Part shown: positions 17,421-27,900 of the stretch, piece by piece | Position numbering within the stretch: the first letter of the stretch is position 1 | Layout: every line of letters starts with the position of its first letter | From: JAJAZB01 sp964244295 | GTDB lineage: Bacteria; Bacteroidota; Bacteroidia; Cytophagales; Spirosomataceae | Assembly (NCBI GenBank): GCA_964244295.1 | Contig: CAXTIG010000029.1 | Location: forward strand, 1 to 64,000 | Length of the DNA stretch: 64,000 nt | Direction: 5' to 3' | Made by a program: the position numbers and the translations under genes | The notes under the pieces: generated by a model | What the model saw: the letters and a program-made list of their open reading frames with translations, nothing else | The model's database searches: none | Told to the model about the DNA's origin: nothing

Positions 17421-18147
17421 AGTGGACGGAGCGCCCGTGGATACGTCCGGCATCAACCCCCTGAGGATGCCCAAAACAAGCCCACGGGCATCGGCTACCG
17501 CCTGCGGGTGTGGGCCAGCAATCCCGTCCAGGTCTCCGGCATGAGTGCGGCTTTTACCCTCAACCAGCCCGCTTTTGCCCCCGCCCCCAGCGTCAGCCTC
17601 GACAACAAGGGCGCCGGGCAGGCCGTCCGGCTGAGTTTTACCACTAGCCCGTGTGCTTGCTTTGCGGGCAATGGCTTCACCGTGGAACTCTCCGACGCGA
17701 TGGGCAACAACTTTGCGGCGATTCCCGGCTTGGTTAGTCCGGGCCTCAACAACGTGGTAATTCCGATGGGTACGCCAGTGGGAACCGGCTATCGCCTGCG
17801 CCTCACGAGCAGCAATCCGGCCCTGACGAGTGCGGTGAGCAAGACCTTGAAGGTGGGAAGTCTGTAACAACCGCGAAGCAGCCCCGGAAAACCTGGGCTT
17901 GCAGGTACGGGTGAGTCCGAATCCCTTGCCGGAGGGACGTTTACGCATTCACGTGAGTGGAGGGGAAGGCCAAGCCCTGAAGGTGGCCTTGTTTAGCGGC
18001 ACGGGCCAGCCCGTTCGGGAGCAACGTCCGGAGCAGTCTGCCGAGGACGCCGTACTGGAGTGGGACATTGCCCGCCAGCCCGCTGGTTTGTACCTGCTGC
18101 GCGGGAGCGGGGCGAAAGAAGCCAAGACGGTGAACGTGTCGCACTGA
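17421..18147 (+). pseudogene. Decayed 3' end of a T9SS type A sorting domain protein
   Basis: Two frames carry pieces of one protein. Frame one (17421-17867) is recognisable from GIGYRLRVWASNPVQVSG onward and repeats the unit as GTGYRLRLTSSNPALTSA, a repeat common in large Bacteroidota surface proteins. It stops at TAA 17865. The next frame continues with ENLGLQVRVSPNPLPEGR and ARQPAGLYLLRGSGAKEAKT, a type A sorting domain ending at 18147. A frameshift near 17863 separates them, and the N-terminus is absent (in-frame stop at 17418). The locus therefore looks like a truncated, shifted remnant. A sequencing error could explain the shift but not the missing N-terminus. Confidence 0.7.
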
Positions 18148-18179
18148 GCGAGTGCGGTTTTGATTTTTTCGTGAAAAAC

Positions 18180-18217
18180 CGGCAGTTGCACTTGAAAAGC
18201 AACCGCCGTTTTTTTTT
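18180..18217 (+). terminator. Rho-independent terminator after the T9SS remnant
   Basis: Stem CGGCAGTTGC (18180-18189) / GCAACCGCCG (18199-18208) with one A-C mismatch, followed by nine T residues. A textbook terminator still standing behind a gene remnant. Confidence 0.8.
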
Positions 18218-18312
18218 CGCAACGGCGAACCGCAAAAAATCGAACCCCAAAAACCAAAAACTACGCGCTGCCTGCGTATTTTGCCCGACCGGTTTTTCAC
18301 CGCCCGTCGTTC

Positions 18313-21180
18313 ATGCCCGTTTCTGCTCCGATCCAACCCGCCCCGGTATTCAACCAGGCTTTTTACCGCGAACTCCTCCACCTGCTGGGTCTGGAAGAAG
18401 GAAAAGCAGGGGTCGGTCCCCGGCGTACTCGCCGCAAAAAAAAGCCCGATGCGGGTTCGTTGCTCGAAAATACGCTGGCCGCCCTCCGCGCCCGGAAGGC
18501 CCTGACCCAGCTACCCGACCCAAGCGCCTTCGGAGATTCGGAAGCCGGGCAACGCCAACTCGTTGGCGTGGCGATTGAACTGACCCTCACCTGGATCAAC
18601 CGGGTGCTGTTTCTCAACTTTCTCGAAGGGCAATTTCCCGGCGATGGCCCGGCGACCTCGCACCCGGAACACCTCCGTACTTTTTCCGACCTCAACGACC
18701 TGTTTGGGGTAGTCGCCCGGCGATACCCCACCCTTTCGTTGTTCGAGCCAACCGACCTAGAGCGGCAAACCATTTCCATCGCAGCCCTAAACGACCACCT
18801 CACGCTCCCGATCGACGCCCGGAGTGTGCTGAAAAATCCGGGCGTCGATCGGCAGGCTGCGAAACCCACCCTGAGCTACCTGCTCGCGTTTCTCGACGCC
18901 TACGCCTTCCGCCCCGGCAAGTCAGAATCCGGCCCGACACGCCCAGCCCTCGACACCGCGACGCTGGGGCTGATTTTTGAGAAACTCAACGGCGACGGGA
19001 GTTTTCTGACGCCGGGGTTCGTCGCCCGGCAGGTATGCCGTCAGGCCATCCGCCGGGCCGTTACTCATCGCCTCAACGCCCATTTCCGCACCCGCCACGC
19101 CAGCTTCGACGAACTGGCCCGGCAATTCAACTACCAAAACGCCCAGCACCGCGCCACTGCCAACGAGGTAATCAACGCCTTGCGCATCGTCGACCCGGCG
19201 GTGGGCAGCGGGCGTTTTCTGCTGAGTGCGCTGCACGAACTGATTGCCATTAAAGCCGACCTCCGCGTGCTCGAATACCACCACAGCCCCAACACGCTGG
19301 GGCGGCGGGTGCAGGGCTACCGAATCAGCGTCGAAGCCGACGGCCTCCGGGTGGTCCACGAAGCCAGCGGCCGCCCGGCGGGCGACGAGAATCAGGAACT
19401 CCGGGAAACGCTTCTTCACGAAAAACAACTCCTGATTAACCACTGCCTTTTCGGGGTGGACATCAACGCGAATTGGGTGACTGTTTGCCGGTTGCGGTTG
19501 TGTATGGAAGCCCCCCAAGCCCTGGAACGGACGGGGGGGGCTTCCATCCGAGCGGGCAACAGCCTGGTGAATCGCTTCGCCCTGGATGCCGACCTGAGTG
19601 GCGTATTCAGCCAACCGCGTTACGCGCTGCCGTGGTACCGCCAGGCCGTTGAAACGGCTAAAACCACGGCGGATCCGACGGTAAAAGCCGAGGCGTTGCG
19701 GGCGATCGACGACTTCCGCCGGCAGGCCCGGCGGGTACTCCAGCAGCAGGACCCCCTCGGCAAGCGGGTGAAGAAATTGCGGCAAGAGGTGCAGGCGTTG
19801 CAAAATCCCTCGCTCTTCGGGGGCCTTCCGCTGAACCCTGGCGCATTGGCCCGGAAAAACCGGGAATTGGTCAAGGCCGAAGCCGATTGGGAAGCCCGCC
19901 GAAGCGACCGCCTCTACCACGATGCCTTCGAGTGGCGCTTTGAGTTTCCCGAACTCCTCGACGCGGGCGGGAATTTTGCGGGCTTCGACGTGGTGCTGGG
20001 CAATCCGCCCTACGGCCTCGTGCCGCCCGAAAGCCGGGTAGCCGAGGCGCATTTCCGTTCGGAGTTCAGCCTGTTTTCGCCCAAGATTGACCGCTACGCC
20101 TTGTTTATCGAACGGGCCTACCGTTTGCTGCGGCCCAACGGAGAGTTGGGGTTCATCGTCCCTGACACGCTGCTCCACCTGAAATTCACCGAAGCCACCC
20201 GGCAGTTTTTACTCCGAAAAACCCAGATCCACGAAATTGATCTGCTGCCCCCGACGATTTTCAGGGAAGCCCTCGTGGATACGGTGTTGTTGTTTTTCAA
20301 AAAACTACCGCCCCGTGCGGCGGAGCCGACGTATGAAATCAGCCTGCGGAGTTTCGGCAAAAAAGCCCCGGTTTTTTCCTTCGATTTTCCCGAAAAAGAA
20401 TTCAGGGTCACGGCCAAAAGCTGGGTTCAGTCGGGGACGTTCAACCTTCGGAGCGATGCCGACGAACTAACCCTACTCGAACGTATCGAAGCCAGTTACC
20501 CGGCGCTGGGTACCTTCGCCGGGTTGCACTCCGGCATCAAAACCTACGAAGTTGGGCGGGGCACGCCGCCCCAGAACGAGGCGGTTCGGACGGGGAAACC
20601 CTTCACGGGCAAGCTGCGAAAAACCAGCGCCTGGTCGCCTTTTTTTGAAGGAAAGCACGTAGGCCGCTACGAACTGCTTTGGCGGGAAAATAACTGGATT
20701 TGCTACGGTCCCTGGCTGGCGGCCCCCCGCTTGCCGGCGCAGTTCGAGGGTGAAAAAATTCTCCTCCGAAAAATCATTGGCTCCACATTGCTGGCCACCT
20801 ACGTGTCCGATACGGCCTACTGCAACACGCTGCTGTACGTGCTCAAACTGACCGACAAGGCCCGGATCTCGTACCAAAGTCTGCTCGGCATTCTCAATTC
20901 GAAGTTCATCGGCTGGTACATCCGCCAAAAATTCGGTCTCGACGCGGCGGATACCTTTCCCCAGATTTTGATCCGCGACCTGGCCCAGCTTCCCATCCCC
21001 AACCAGCCGACGGCAGCAGTGGCGCGGATCGGGGAACTCGTGAGCCAGATTCTACAAACCCGGCAGGCCCAGCCCGGTGCCGACACCGGTACGCTGGAGG
21101 TGGAAATCGACGGATTGGTGTATGGCTTGTACGGTCTAAAGCCCGATGAAATCGGGCAGATAGCCCCCCTGTCATCCTGA
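18313..21180 (+). CDS. Eco57I/type IIG-like N6-adenine DNA methyltransferase, N-terminally short
   Basis: 955-aa class I methyltransferase. The SAM motif is VDPAVGSGRFLLSALHEL, the adenine-specific catalytic motif IV is NPPY in FDVVLGNPPYGLVPPES, and the C-terminal third is a TaqI-like target-recognition domain (HSGIKTYEVGRG, SWSPFFEG-type loop, ISYQSLLGILNSKFIGWYIR) ending IDGLVYGLYGLKPDEI. Full-length relatives as I remember them carry roughly 300 more residues, with a PD-(D/E)XK nuclease, before the segment matching FNQAFYRELLHLLGLEEG. Here that segment is at the very start and the DNA upstream encodes no nuclease. The predicted product is therefore a methyltransferase without cutting activity. 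The stop codon lies inside a palindromic repeat. Confidence 0.85.
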   Translation: MPVSAPIQPAPVFNQAFYRELLHLLGLEEGKAGVGPRRTRRKKKPDAGSLLENTLAALRARKALTQLPDPSAFGDSEAGQRQLVGVAIELTLTWINRVLFLNFLEGQFPGDGPATSHPEHLRTFSDLNDLFGVVARRYPTLSLFEPTDLERQTISIAALNDHLTLPIDARSVLKNPGVDRQAAKPTLSYLLAFLDAYAFRPGKSESGPTRPALDTATLGLIFEKLNGDGSFLTPGFVARQVCRQAIRRAVTHRLNAHFRTRHASFDELARQFNYQNAQHRATANEVINALRIVDPAVGSGRFLLSALHELIAIKADLRVLEYHHSPNTLGRRVQGYRISVEADGLRVVHEASGRPAGDENQELRETLLHEKQLLINHCLFGVDINANWVTVCRLRLCMEAPQALERTGGASIRAGNSLVNRFALDADLSGVFSQPRYALPWYRQAVETAKTTADPTVKAEALRAIDDFRRQARRVLQQQDPLGKRVKKLRQEVQALQNPSLFGGLPLNPGALARKNRELVKAEADWEARRSDRLYHDAFEWRFEFPELLDAGGNFAGFDVVLGNPPYGLVPPESRVAEAHFRSEFSLFSPKIDRYALFIERAYRLLRPNGELGFIVPDTLLHLKFTEATRQFLLRKTQIHEIDLLPPTIFREALVDTVLLFFKKLPPRAAEPTYEISLRSFGKKAPVFSFDFPEKEFRVTAKSWVQSGTFNLRSDADELTLLERIEASYPALGTFAGLHSGIKTYEVGRGTPPQNEAVRTGKPFTGKLRKTSAWSPFFEGKHVGRYELLWRENNWICYGPWLAAPRLPAQFEGEKILLRKIIGSTLLATYVSDTAYCNTLLYVLKLTDKARISYQSLLGILNSKFIGWYIRQKFGLDAADTFPQILIRDLAQLPIPNQPTAAVARIGELVSQILQTRQAQPGADTGTLEVEIDGLVYGLYGLKPDEIGQIAPLSS

Positions 21181-21293
21181 GCGCAGCGAAGGACCTCGTT
21201 GGACTACCGGATAGCTGGACGATGACCCAGCGGTAGCTGACCGCCGACTAAACGGAGGTCCAACGAGGTCCTTCGCTGCGCTCAGGATGACAG
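21169..21293. repeat. Long palindrome (copy C of the GTCATCC family)
   Basis: Arms 21169-21204 and 21258-21293 are 36 bp and perfectly complementary, with core CTGTCATCCTGAGCGCAGCG...GACCTCGTTGGAC. The TGA of the methyltransferase (21178-21180) is part of the left arm, so the last codons of that gene are repeat sequence. It sits between convergent genes. Confidence 0.9.
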
Positions 21294-21313
21294 GCAGATG
21301 GACCGGGGCTGGA

Positions 21314-23065
21314 CTACAAATTCTTCTTCTTCACCTCCTCAATCAAATACTCCGAGGTGCGCATCGACGAGGCCAGGATAGTCCAGGTGACGTTTTTATC
21401 GCCCTGGCTGACGAAGGGCGCGGCGTCCACCACGAACAGGTTTTTTACGTCGTGGGCTTGCTGGAATTTGTTGAGGGCTGATTTTTTCGGGTCGTTGCCC
21501 ATTCGCACCGTGCCCACTTCGTGGATGATCCGGCCGGGGGCGGCCAGGCCGTAGTTCTGGCTGGCACCGGGCTTGTTGCCCATTGGCACCCCGCCCATCG
21601 CGACGATGATTTCCTCGAAGGTGTCCTGCATGTGCTTGGCCTGCCTGATTTCGGAGTCGGCCCATTTGTAGCGGAAGCGCAGCGTCGGGATGCCGTACTT
21701 GTCCACGCCGTTGGGGTCGATTTCGCAGTAATTGCTTTCCAGGGGCACCGGTTCGCCCCGGCCCGCCATGCTCACGTAGGCCCCGTAAAAACGCCGGTAG
21801 TCGTCTTTCAGGCCCGCGCCGTAGCCGCCGGCGGCTTTCATCGAGCCGTCGCGGGTGGGGTACTTGCCGTTCATGGCCTCTATGCCCGACCCAAAGCCGT
21901 AACCGGGCATGCCCATGCCGCCGCCGTACTCGATGTGGTAACCGCGTGGGAAGTCCAGTTTTTTGTTGTCGAGCCACCAGGGGGTGAACACGTGCATCCC
22001 GCTGACACCGTCTTCGTTGTACCGCTTGCGATCCATCAAGGCCGGCACGAAGCCGGAGCGGCTGGCCCCGGTGGAGTCGTTGAGGTACTTGCCAACCACG
22101 CCGCTCGTGTTGGCCAGGCCGTTGGGAAAGCGCGCCGACTTGGAGTTGAGCAACAGCCGCGCCGATTCGCAGGTGCTGGCTCCCAGCAACACGGTTTTAG
22201 CCCGCACCTCGATTTCCTTCAGGTTGAGCGTATCGACATACGAAACGCCCGTGGCCAGACCCGTCCGGACGTCGGTGAGTACCTCGCGCACCATCGCGCC
22301 GTTGATGAGGGTCAGGCGACCGGTTTTCAGGGCCGGAATCACCAGCACCGACGACGACGAAAAATCGGCGTAGGCCTGGCAACCCCGGTTGCACTGCCCG
22401 CAGTAGAAGCAGGAACCGCGCTCGTTGTTGATGGGCTTGGTCAGGATGGACTTCCGCGCCGGAACCACCGGAATGCCGATGCCCTTCGCCGCTTTTTGCA
22501 GCATCAACTCGTGCAGGCGCGGCTTGGGCGGGGGCAGGAAAAACCCGTCGGGTTCATTGGGAAAGTCGGGCAGGTTGGTGCCGAACAGGCCGATGAGCTT
22601 ATCGGTTTTGTCGTAAAACGGCTTCATGTCTTCGTAGCCGATGGGCCAGTCGTCGCCCACGCCGCTGATGCTGCCGCGCCGGAAGTCGTCGGGGCCGAAG
22701 CGCAGCGAAATGCGCCCCCAGTGGTTGGTGCGCCCGCCGAGCATCCGGGAGCGGAACCAGTTGAATTCGGCCCCCGGCTCCGACGAATACGGCTCGCCCT
22801 CAATGTCCCAGCCGCCCCAGGCCGCGTCGAAATCGCCGCCGGAACGCGAGGCCGTATTAGCCCCGCGCCGGGGTGACTCGTAAGGCCACTTCAGCTGGGT
22901 GATGTATTTGGGGTCGGCGGGGTCGTAGTAGCCCCCGGCTTCGAGCAGCAGCACGTTGGCCCCGGCTTTGGTGAGCAGGTAGGCCGCCATGCCGCCGCCC
23001 GCCCCGGAGCCGACGACGACCGCGTCGTACACGACGGGGGCTTTTTTGAGTTGAAAAAGATCCAT
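21314..23065 (-). CDS. GMC-type FAD dehydrogenase with CX5CX3C motif, copy 1
   Basis: 583-aa oxidoreductase: Rossmann FAD motif VVVGSGAGGGMAAYLL (about residues 17-31), GMC signature region LGGRTNHWGRISLRFGPDD, and C-terminal GMC domain (IIHEVGTVRMGNDP; DKNVTWTILA). Cys219, Cys225 and Cys229 in CFYCGQCNRGC give CX5CX3C, the spacing that ligates the [3Fe-4S] cluster in FAD glucose dehydrogenase catalytic subunits; Cys222 is extra. It lacks a signal peptide and would need a Tat-exported partner such as the subunit-3 homologue at 30530. It is paralogous to the gene at 28617 with long identical runs. Likely substrate is a sugar or glycoside; which one is unknown. Confidence 0.88.
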   Translation of the reverse strand: MDLFQLKKAPVVYDAVVVGSGAGGGMAAYLLTKAGANVLLLEAGGYYDPADPKYITQLKWPYESPRRGANTASRSGGDFDAAWGGWDIEGEPYSSEPGAEFNWFRSRMLGGRTNHWGRISLRFGPDDFRRGSISGVGDDWPIGYEDMKPFYDKTDKLIGLFGTNLPDFPNEPDGFFLPPPKPRLHELMLQKAAKGIGIPVVPARKSILTKPINNERGSCFYCGQCNRGCQAYADFSSSSVLVIPALKTGRLTLINGAMVREVLTDVRTGLATGVSYVDTLNLKEIEVRAKTVLLGASTCESARLLLNSKSARFPNGLANTSGVVGKYLNDSTGASRSGFVPALMDRKRYNEDGVSGMHVFTPWWLDNKKLDFPRGYHIEYGGGMGMPGYGFGSGIEAMNGKYPTRDGSMKAAGGYGAGLKDDYRRFYGAYVSMAGRGEPVPLESNYCEIDPNGVDKYGIPTLRFRYKWADSEIRQAKHMQDTFEEIIVAMGGVPMGNKPGASQNYGLAAPGRIIHEVGTVRMGNDPKKSALNKFQQAHDVKNLFVVDAAPFVSQGDKNVTWTILASSMRTSEYLIEEVKKKNL

Positions 23066-23103
23066 TGGGAAGGGGGGGAAAGGGGGAAATTTTGAAACAT
23101 AGT

Positions 23104-23230
23104 GCTGTCATCCAGAGCGCAGCGAAGGACCTCGTTGGACTGCCGGGCAGCTTTTCGTTAACCCGACGGTAGCTTACCGTTTACTGTTCGGCAGTCCAAC
23201 GAGGTCCTTCGCTGCGCTCTGGATGACAGC
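23104..23230. repeat. Long palindrome (copy D of the GTCATCC family)
   Basis: Arms 23104-23145 and 23189-23230 are 42 bp and perfectly complementary, the longest stem in the window. It begins 38 bp upstream of the GMC start codon on the minus strand and so occupies that gene's promoter region. Confidence 0.9.
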
Positions 23231-23335
23231 CGCCGTGGGGCCTTCAGCAACGAGTTGACCTTCGTTTTGCCTTCACCCAAAAAACAACTCCCCAACCGGA
23301 TCAAACCAGTTGGGGAGTTTGCACGTCATCCCAAC

Positions 23336-24901
23336 TCAGTTGGGGTAGCCGGGGTTCTGGGGTTTCAGGTTGGGGTTGTTCAACATCTCCTGCTTACCGA
23401 GGGGCAGCAGCAGGTGTTTTTCCAACAGAGGCTGCTTATTGGAACTGGGGTTGACGTGGCCCACGAAATTGTCGAAGCCGTTGGTGGCTTCGTTGTACAC
23501 CTTGCGCAGGCGAACCATGTCGAACCAGGTGATTTGCTCGTAACAGAGTTCGTGCCAGCGCTCCCGCCAGACGGCCTCCCGGAAGGTGGCCGCCGAGTAG
23601 GTGCCCAGGGCGGGCGTGGTGAGTTTGGCCCGGTCGCGGATGCGCTTGAAGGCATCGTAAGCCGCCTGATTCGGCCCGCCGACTTCGTTTTGCGCCTCGG
23701 CAAAAATCAACAGCACTTCCGCGTAGCGAATCTGGGGCACGTTGAGGTTGTTGTTGCGGGTACCCGCCGCCCCGCTGGTGCCGTTAGAGGTGCGATTAAA
23801 GTGCTTGAAAATGTAGGGAGCATTCAACTGAAACGGAGCGCCGTTGCCATTGGTGAAATAGCTGGTGTAAAAGTACCCTTCCTGGTCTTTGGCCCGCAGG
23901 TCGCCCGGTTCGTAGGAAGCGTAAAACTGGGGCGTGGGTACCGTGCTTCCCGTTCCGCCCGGCCCGTTGAACGTCACCGGCTTAAAGTTAGGGTACATAT
24001 TGTCCATCGGATTACCCCCCACCACCGTGTTGTACTGAAGCATGAAGAGATGCTCCAGGCGGTTTTTGGTGCTTTCCCGGTGTACCTCTTCGTAGGTGGT
24101 GAACAAGTTGATGGCGGTCGGATTGGCTGTGGAGTAGGCGATGACTTCCGCCGCTTTATCGGCCGCCAATTTGTAGTAGGCCGCTCCTTTGTTGAGCGGA
24201 AAACCGGCCATGGTCAGGTATACCCTGGCCAATTGCGCTTTCACGGCGGCCAGGTTGACCCGTCCGCTTACGTCGGTCCAGGCCAAACCGGCGGCTTCGG
24301 CGGCCACGAGGTCTTCGACGATCAGCTTATAGATTTCTTCCTGGGGTGCCCGCGCGGGCAGGAAATCTTCGGATTCGACGGTTTGAGGTTTGGTAATCAA
24401 GGGAATATCTCCCCATAGCCGCACCGCCGTGAAGTAAGCCCCAGCCCGTAGGAAGCGTGTTTCGCCGAGAATTTTGGCTCGCTGCTTTTCATCCATCAGC
24501 GCGATGCCCGGCGTTTTGTCGAGCACTTGGTTAGCCTGAGCGATAACTTTGTACAGGCCGTTCCAGTAGTTGACCACGTGGGCGGTGTTGCCGTCGTGTA
24601 CCAACCCGTACAGGTTGTTGAGGTCGGAGTTCTGGGCGGTTTCAGTGGTGGAGGTACCCGTCATAGCTTCCAGCAACTGCCAGTTGGACGAGAAAATACC
24701 GGCTGTGCCACCCATAAACCGCAGGTCGGCGTACACCGAAGCCAGGGCGGCTTCGGCGTGGTCGGGGATGGTGTAAAAACTCTCCGGGGTCAGGTTGGAG
24801 GGGGCCTGTTCCTCTAAAAACTTAGTGCAGCCCGCCGGACCCAGCAGGATGGCTCCGAACAAGAGCGCCTTGCCTGCTTTTTTTAGAATGGAAAACGTCA
24901 T
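23336..24901 (-). CDS. SusD/RagB family lipoprotein
   Basis: 522-aa surface lipoprotein with lipobox LLGPAGCTKFLEEQAPSN, N-terminal SusD-like region (YNIP-type helix ESFYTIPDHAEAALASVYAD), TPR-like core (AKILGETRFLRAGAYFTAVR LW) and the family's C-terminal run PQIRYAEVLLIFAEAQNEVGG, then FREAVWRERWHELCYEQITW. The ATG at 24901 is chosen because it starts directly before the basic n-region; a longer in-frame start exists at 24943. It follows the SusC gene in the same direction with a 31-bp gap and would be its partner, provided the SusC is functional. Confidence 0.93.
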   Translation of the reverse strand: MTFSILKKAGKALLFGAILLGPAGCTKFLEEQAPSNLTPESFYTIPDHAEAALASVYADLRFMGGTAGIFSSNWQLLEAMTGTSTTETAQNSDLNNLYGLVHDGNTAHVVNYWNGLYKVIAQANQVLDKTPGIALMDEKQRAKILGETRFLRAGAYFTAVRLWGDIPLITKPQTVESEDFLPARAPQEEIYKLIVEDLVAAEAAGLAWTDVSGRVNLAAVKAQLARVYLTMAGFPLNKGAAYYKLAADKAAEVIAYSTANPTAINLFTTYEEVHRESTKNRLEHLFMLQYNTVVGGNPMDNMYPNFKPVTFNGPGGTGSTVPTPQFYASYEPGDLRAKDQEGYFYTSYFTNGNGAPFQLNAPYIFKHFNRTSNGTSGAAGTRNNNLNVPQIRYAEVLLIFAEAQNEVGGPNQAAYDAFKRIRDRAKLTTPALGTYSAATFREAVWRERWHELCYEQITWFDMVRLRKVYNEATNGFDNFVGHVNPSSNKQPLLEKHLLLPLGKQEMLNNPNLKPQNPGYPN

Positions 24902-24932
24902 GGTGAATCGTTGTTTTATTGGAAGTGATGGG

Positions 24933-27900
24933 TTAGAAGCCAACCTGGATGCCCACCATGTAAGTGGTCGGTTTGGGGTAATTGTGCCAGATTTCGCCCT
25001 GCGAGAAAGCGCTGCTCCCGTCGGCCTGGTTGGTAGGAGTTACTTCCGGATCACCGATGATGGGATCATCCACGAGCAGGAAGAAGTTCTGGACCGTAGT
25101 GTACACCCGCAGGCGGCTCATTTTGAGTTTGCTGGTGATGGCGGGCGGGATGGTGTACCCCAGTAGGATGTTTTTCCCGCGCAGGAACGATCCATCTTTC
25201 ACCCAGTGGCTGTCTACGTTGGTGACGTAGCCCGCCCGCGTATCCCGGATTTCGGCAATCATCGTGTTCTGGTTTTGCGGCGTCCAGGCGTTCAGCACCG
25301 AGGTGTAGCTGTTGGCCAGGGCCTGGCGGTCTTCGCTGGGGTGCAGGTTCATGAGCAACACGTCGTTGCCGTACATGTACTGGAGTTCGAGGGTCAGATC
25401 CAGGTTCCGGAACCGGACGGTGTTCGTCATCGCGCCCCAGCCTTTGGGGCTGCCGTTGCCGATGATACTCCGGTCGGCATCGGTGATGGCCTTGTCGCCG
25501 TTGACGTCGAGGTACTTGATGTCGCCGGGCAGGATGGTCAATCCGTTCCGGTAACTCGTGAATTTAGCCGCTTCCTCGCGTTCGGCTTCGCTCCAGATGC
25601 CCACGCGGGTCAGGCCCCAGAATGATCCGACCGGTTCGCCGATCCGGATGATGTTCGTCTGGTTGGTGAAGTTAGGTCCACCCACCCCGAAAATATCCGA
25701 AGGCGTGGCCAGCGAGAGCACCTTGTTGCGGTTGAGCGAGAAGTTGAACGAGGTATTCCACTGGAAGCCGCCCCGATCGATGTTGACGGTGTTGATGCCG
25801 ATTTCAAGGCCCTTGTTTTCCATCGAACCCACGTTCCGGCGAATGGTGCCGTACCCGCTGGTTTGGGGAACGGGGGCATCGAGGAGCATATCGGTGGTTT
25901 TCCGGTAGTACAGGTCGGCTTCCAGCGTGATGCGATTTTTGAGTAGGCCCACTTCGACCCCAATGTCACTCTGAGCGGTTTTTTCCCAGCGCAAATCGGG
26001 GTTGGCCAGGCGGCTGAGGCCGGTACCCGACACGCGGGCATCGTTGTAAACCGTGGCGTAGTTGGAGCTGAGCAGCGACAGCGAGGAATACGGCGGAATT
26101 TCGGAGTTACCCGTCAGGCCGAAGCTGGCCCGCAGTTTCAGGTTGGAAACGACGTTGCTGTTTTTCAGGAAGGCTTCTTCCGACACCCGCCAGGCCAGGG
26201 CCGCCGAGGGGAAAAACGAAAACTTGTGGTTGACCCCAAATTTAGACGACCCGTCGGCCCGCCCAGTAAACGTAACCAGGTACTTGTTGAGCAGGCTGTA
26301 GTTGATCCGCCCGAAGTACGAGTTGAAGGCAAAGCGCGAAGCACCCGAGCCAACGCCGGGATTGGTCGCCCCTGCACCGAGGTTATTGAATCCGAAGTAA
26401 TCGGTAGCAAAATTATTGACGCTGGCACTGATGCTAAACACGTTGGTCTCCTGCCACGAAATTCCCAGCAACGCGGTAAGGTTGTGGATTTCACCAAACT
26501 GCTTGTTGTAGGTCAGGTAGTTTTCCAGCGACCAGAAACTTTCTTTCCGGTTACTGACCGAAGCGTTACCAAAGGCACCGGGGTTCAGGATGCGGGTTTG
26601 AGACTGGTTGTTTTCCTGCGTCTGGACGTTCACCCCCAAAACCGTGCGCATTTCCAGGCCCTTAGCCAGGTTGATGTTGGTGTACAAACTTCCCAGCGTG
26701 GTCTGCGTGTTGAGGATGAACTTCCGTCCCATCAACCGGTGTACGGAACTAAAGGTACCTTCGGCGTAGGGGAACTCCCGGTTGTTGGCAAACGTACCGT
26801 CTTCGTACTTGACGGGCAGGAAGGGGAAGTCTTCCACAATCTGCCGGGCCACGGCGTCATTGATGTCCACCAGGTTTTCCGACTGGTTGTTGTAACTCAG
26901 CGTACCGCCGATTTTCAGCCAGGTTTTCACCTGATCGTCGATGGTAAACCGGCCTGAGTACCGTTTCAGGAAGGAGGTTTTGAGGAGTCCCTGATCGTCT
27001 CGGTAGCCGAGCGAAAGCGAATACTGGGTGCGCTCGCTGCCGCCGCTGAAACCGAGTTGGTGGTTTTGGGAAAGCTTGTTCTGGGTCGATTCTTTAAACC
27101 AGTCGGTGTCGTATTTGGGGGTACCGTCGGGATTCCAGACCCGGGGATCGATCCGGCGCAGTTTCGGGTTCAGATACGCCCACTTGCCCGCGTTCCAGCC
27201 GACCGGGTCGTACTTGGCCATGTTGGCCCAGGCCAGGTCTTCCACGGCGACGTACTGCGCCGAATTCAGCACCTGGGGCTTGTTGGGGCCAATCGCGTTG
27301 ACGCTAAAATCGGCGTTGTAGGTGATTTGGCCTTCCCCGGCTTTTCCCTTGCGGGTCGTCACCAGAATTACCCCGTTGGCTCCCCTGGCCCCGTAAATGG
27401 CCGTCGACGAGGCATCTTTCAGCACTTCGACCGAGACGATGTCGTTGGGGTTGATGTAGTCGATGGCGGAGCTAAACTGGTTTTGGGTGCCCTGCGGCAA
27501 CATCACGCCATCGACCACGTACAGGGGGTTGTTCGAGGAGTTGATCGAACTAAATCCCCGCACCCGGATGGTGGTTCGCCCACCCGGACGGCCGGAGTTG
27601 TTGTTGACCTGCACCCCGGCGATGCGCCCCGACAGGGCCTGCGTGAGCGACGGGGCCGGGCGTTCGAGGAGTTGCTCTGGTTTTACGACACCAACCGAGC
27701 CGGTCAGGTCCGACTTCCGGGTGGTACCGTAACCAATGACGACCACTTCGTCGAGGTTTTGGGTATCCGTCCGGAGGGTCACGTTGACGGTACTTTGCGT
27801 ACCGGCCACCACTTCCTGCGGTAAAAACCCGACGAACGAGAACACTAGGGTGGCATTTCCGTCGGGAACTTCAATCTGGTATCGCCCGTCGGCATTCGTG

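Noticed and set aside
18060..18578. Plus-strand frame that might hold the missing nuclease part of the methyltransferase
   Set aside because: The translation is Arg/Pro-rich antisense-like sequence with no PD-(D/E)XK motif or similarity to restriction-enzyme N-termini.
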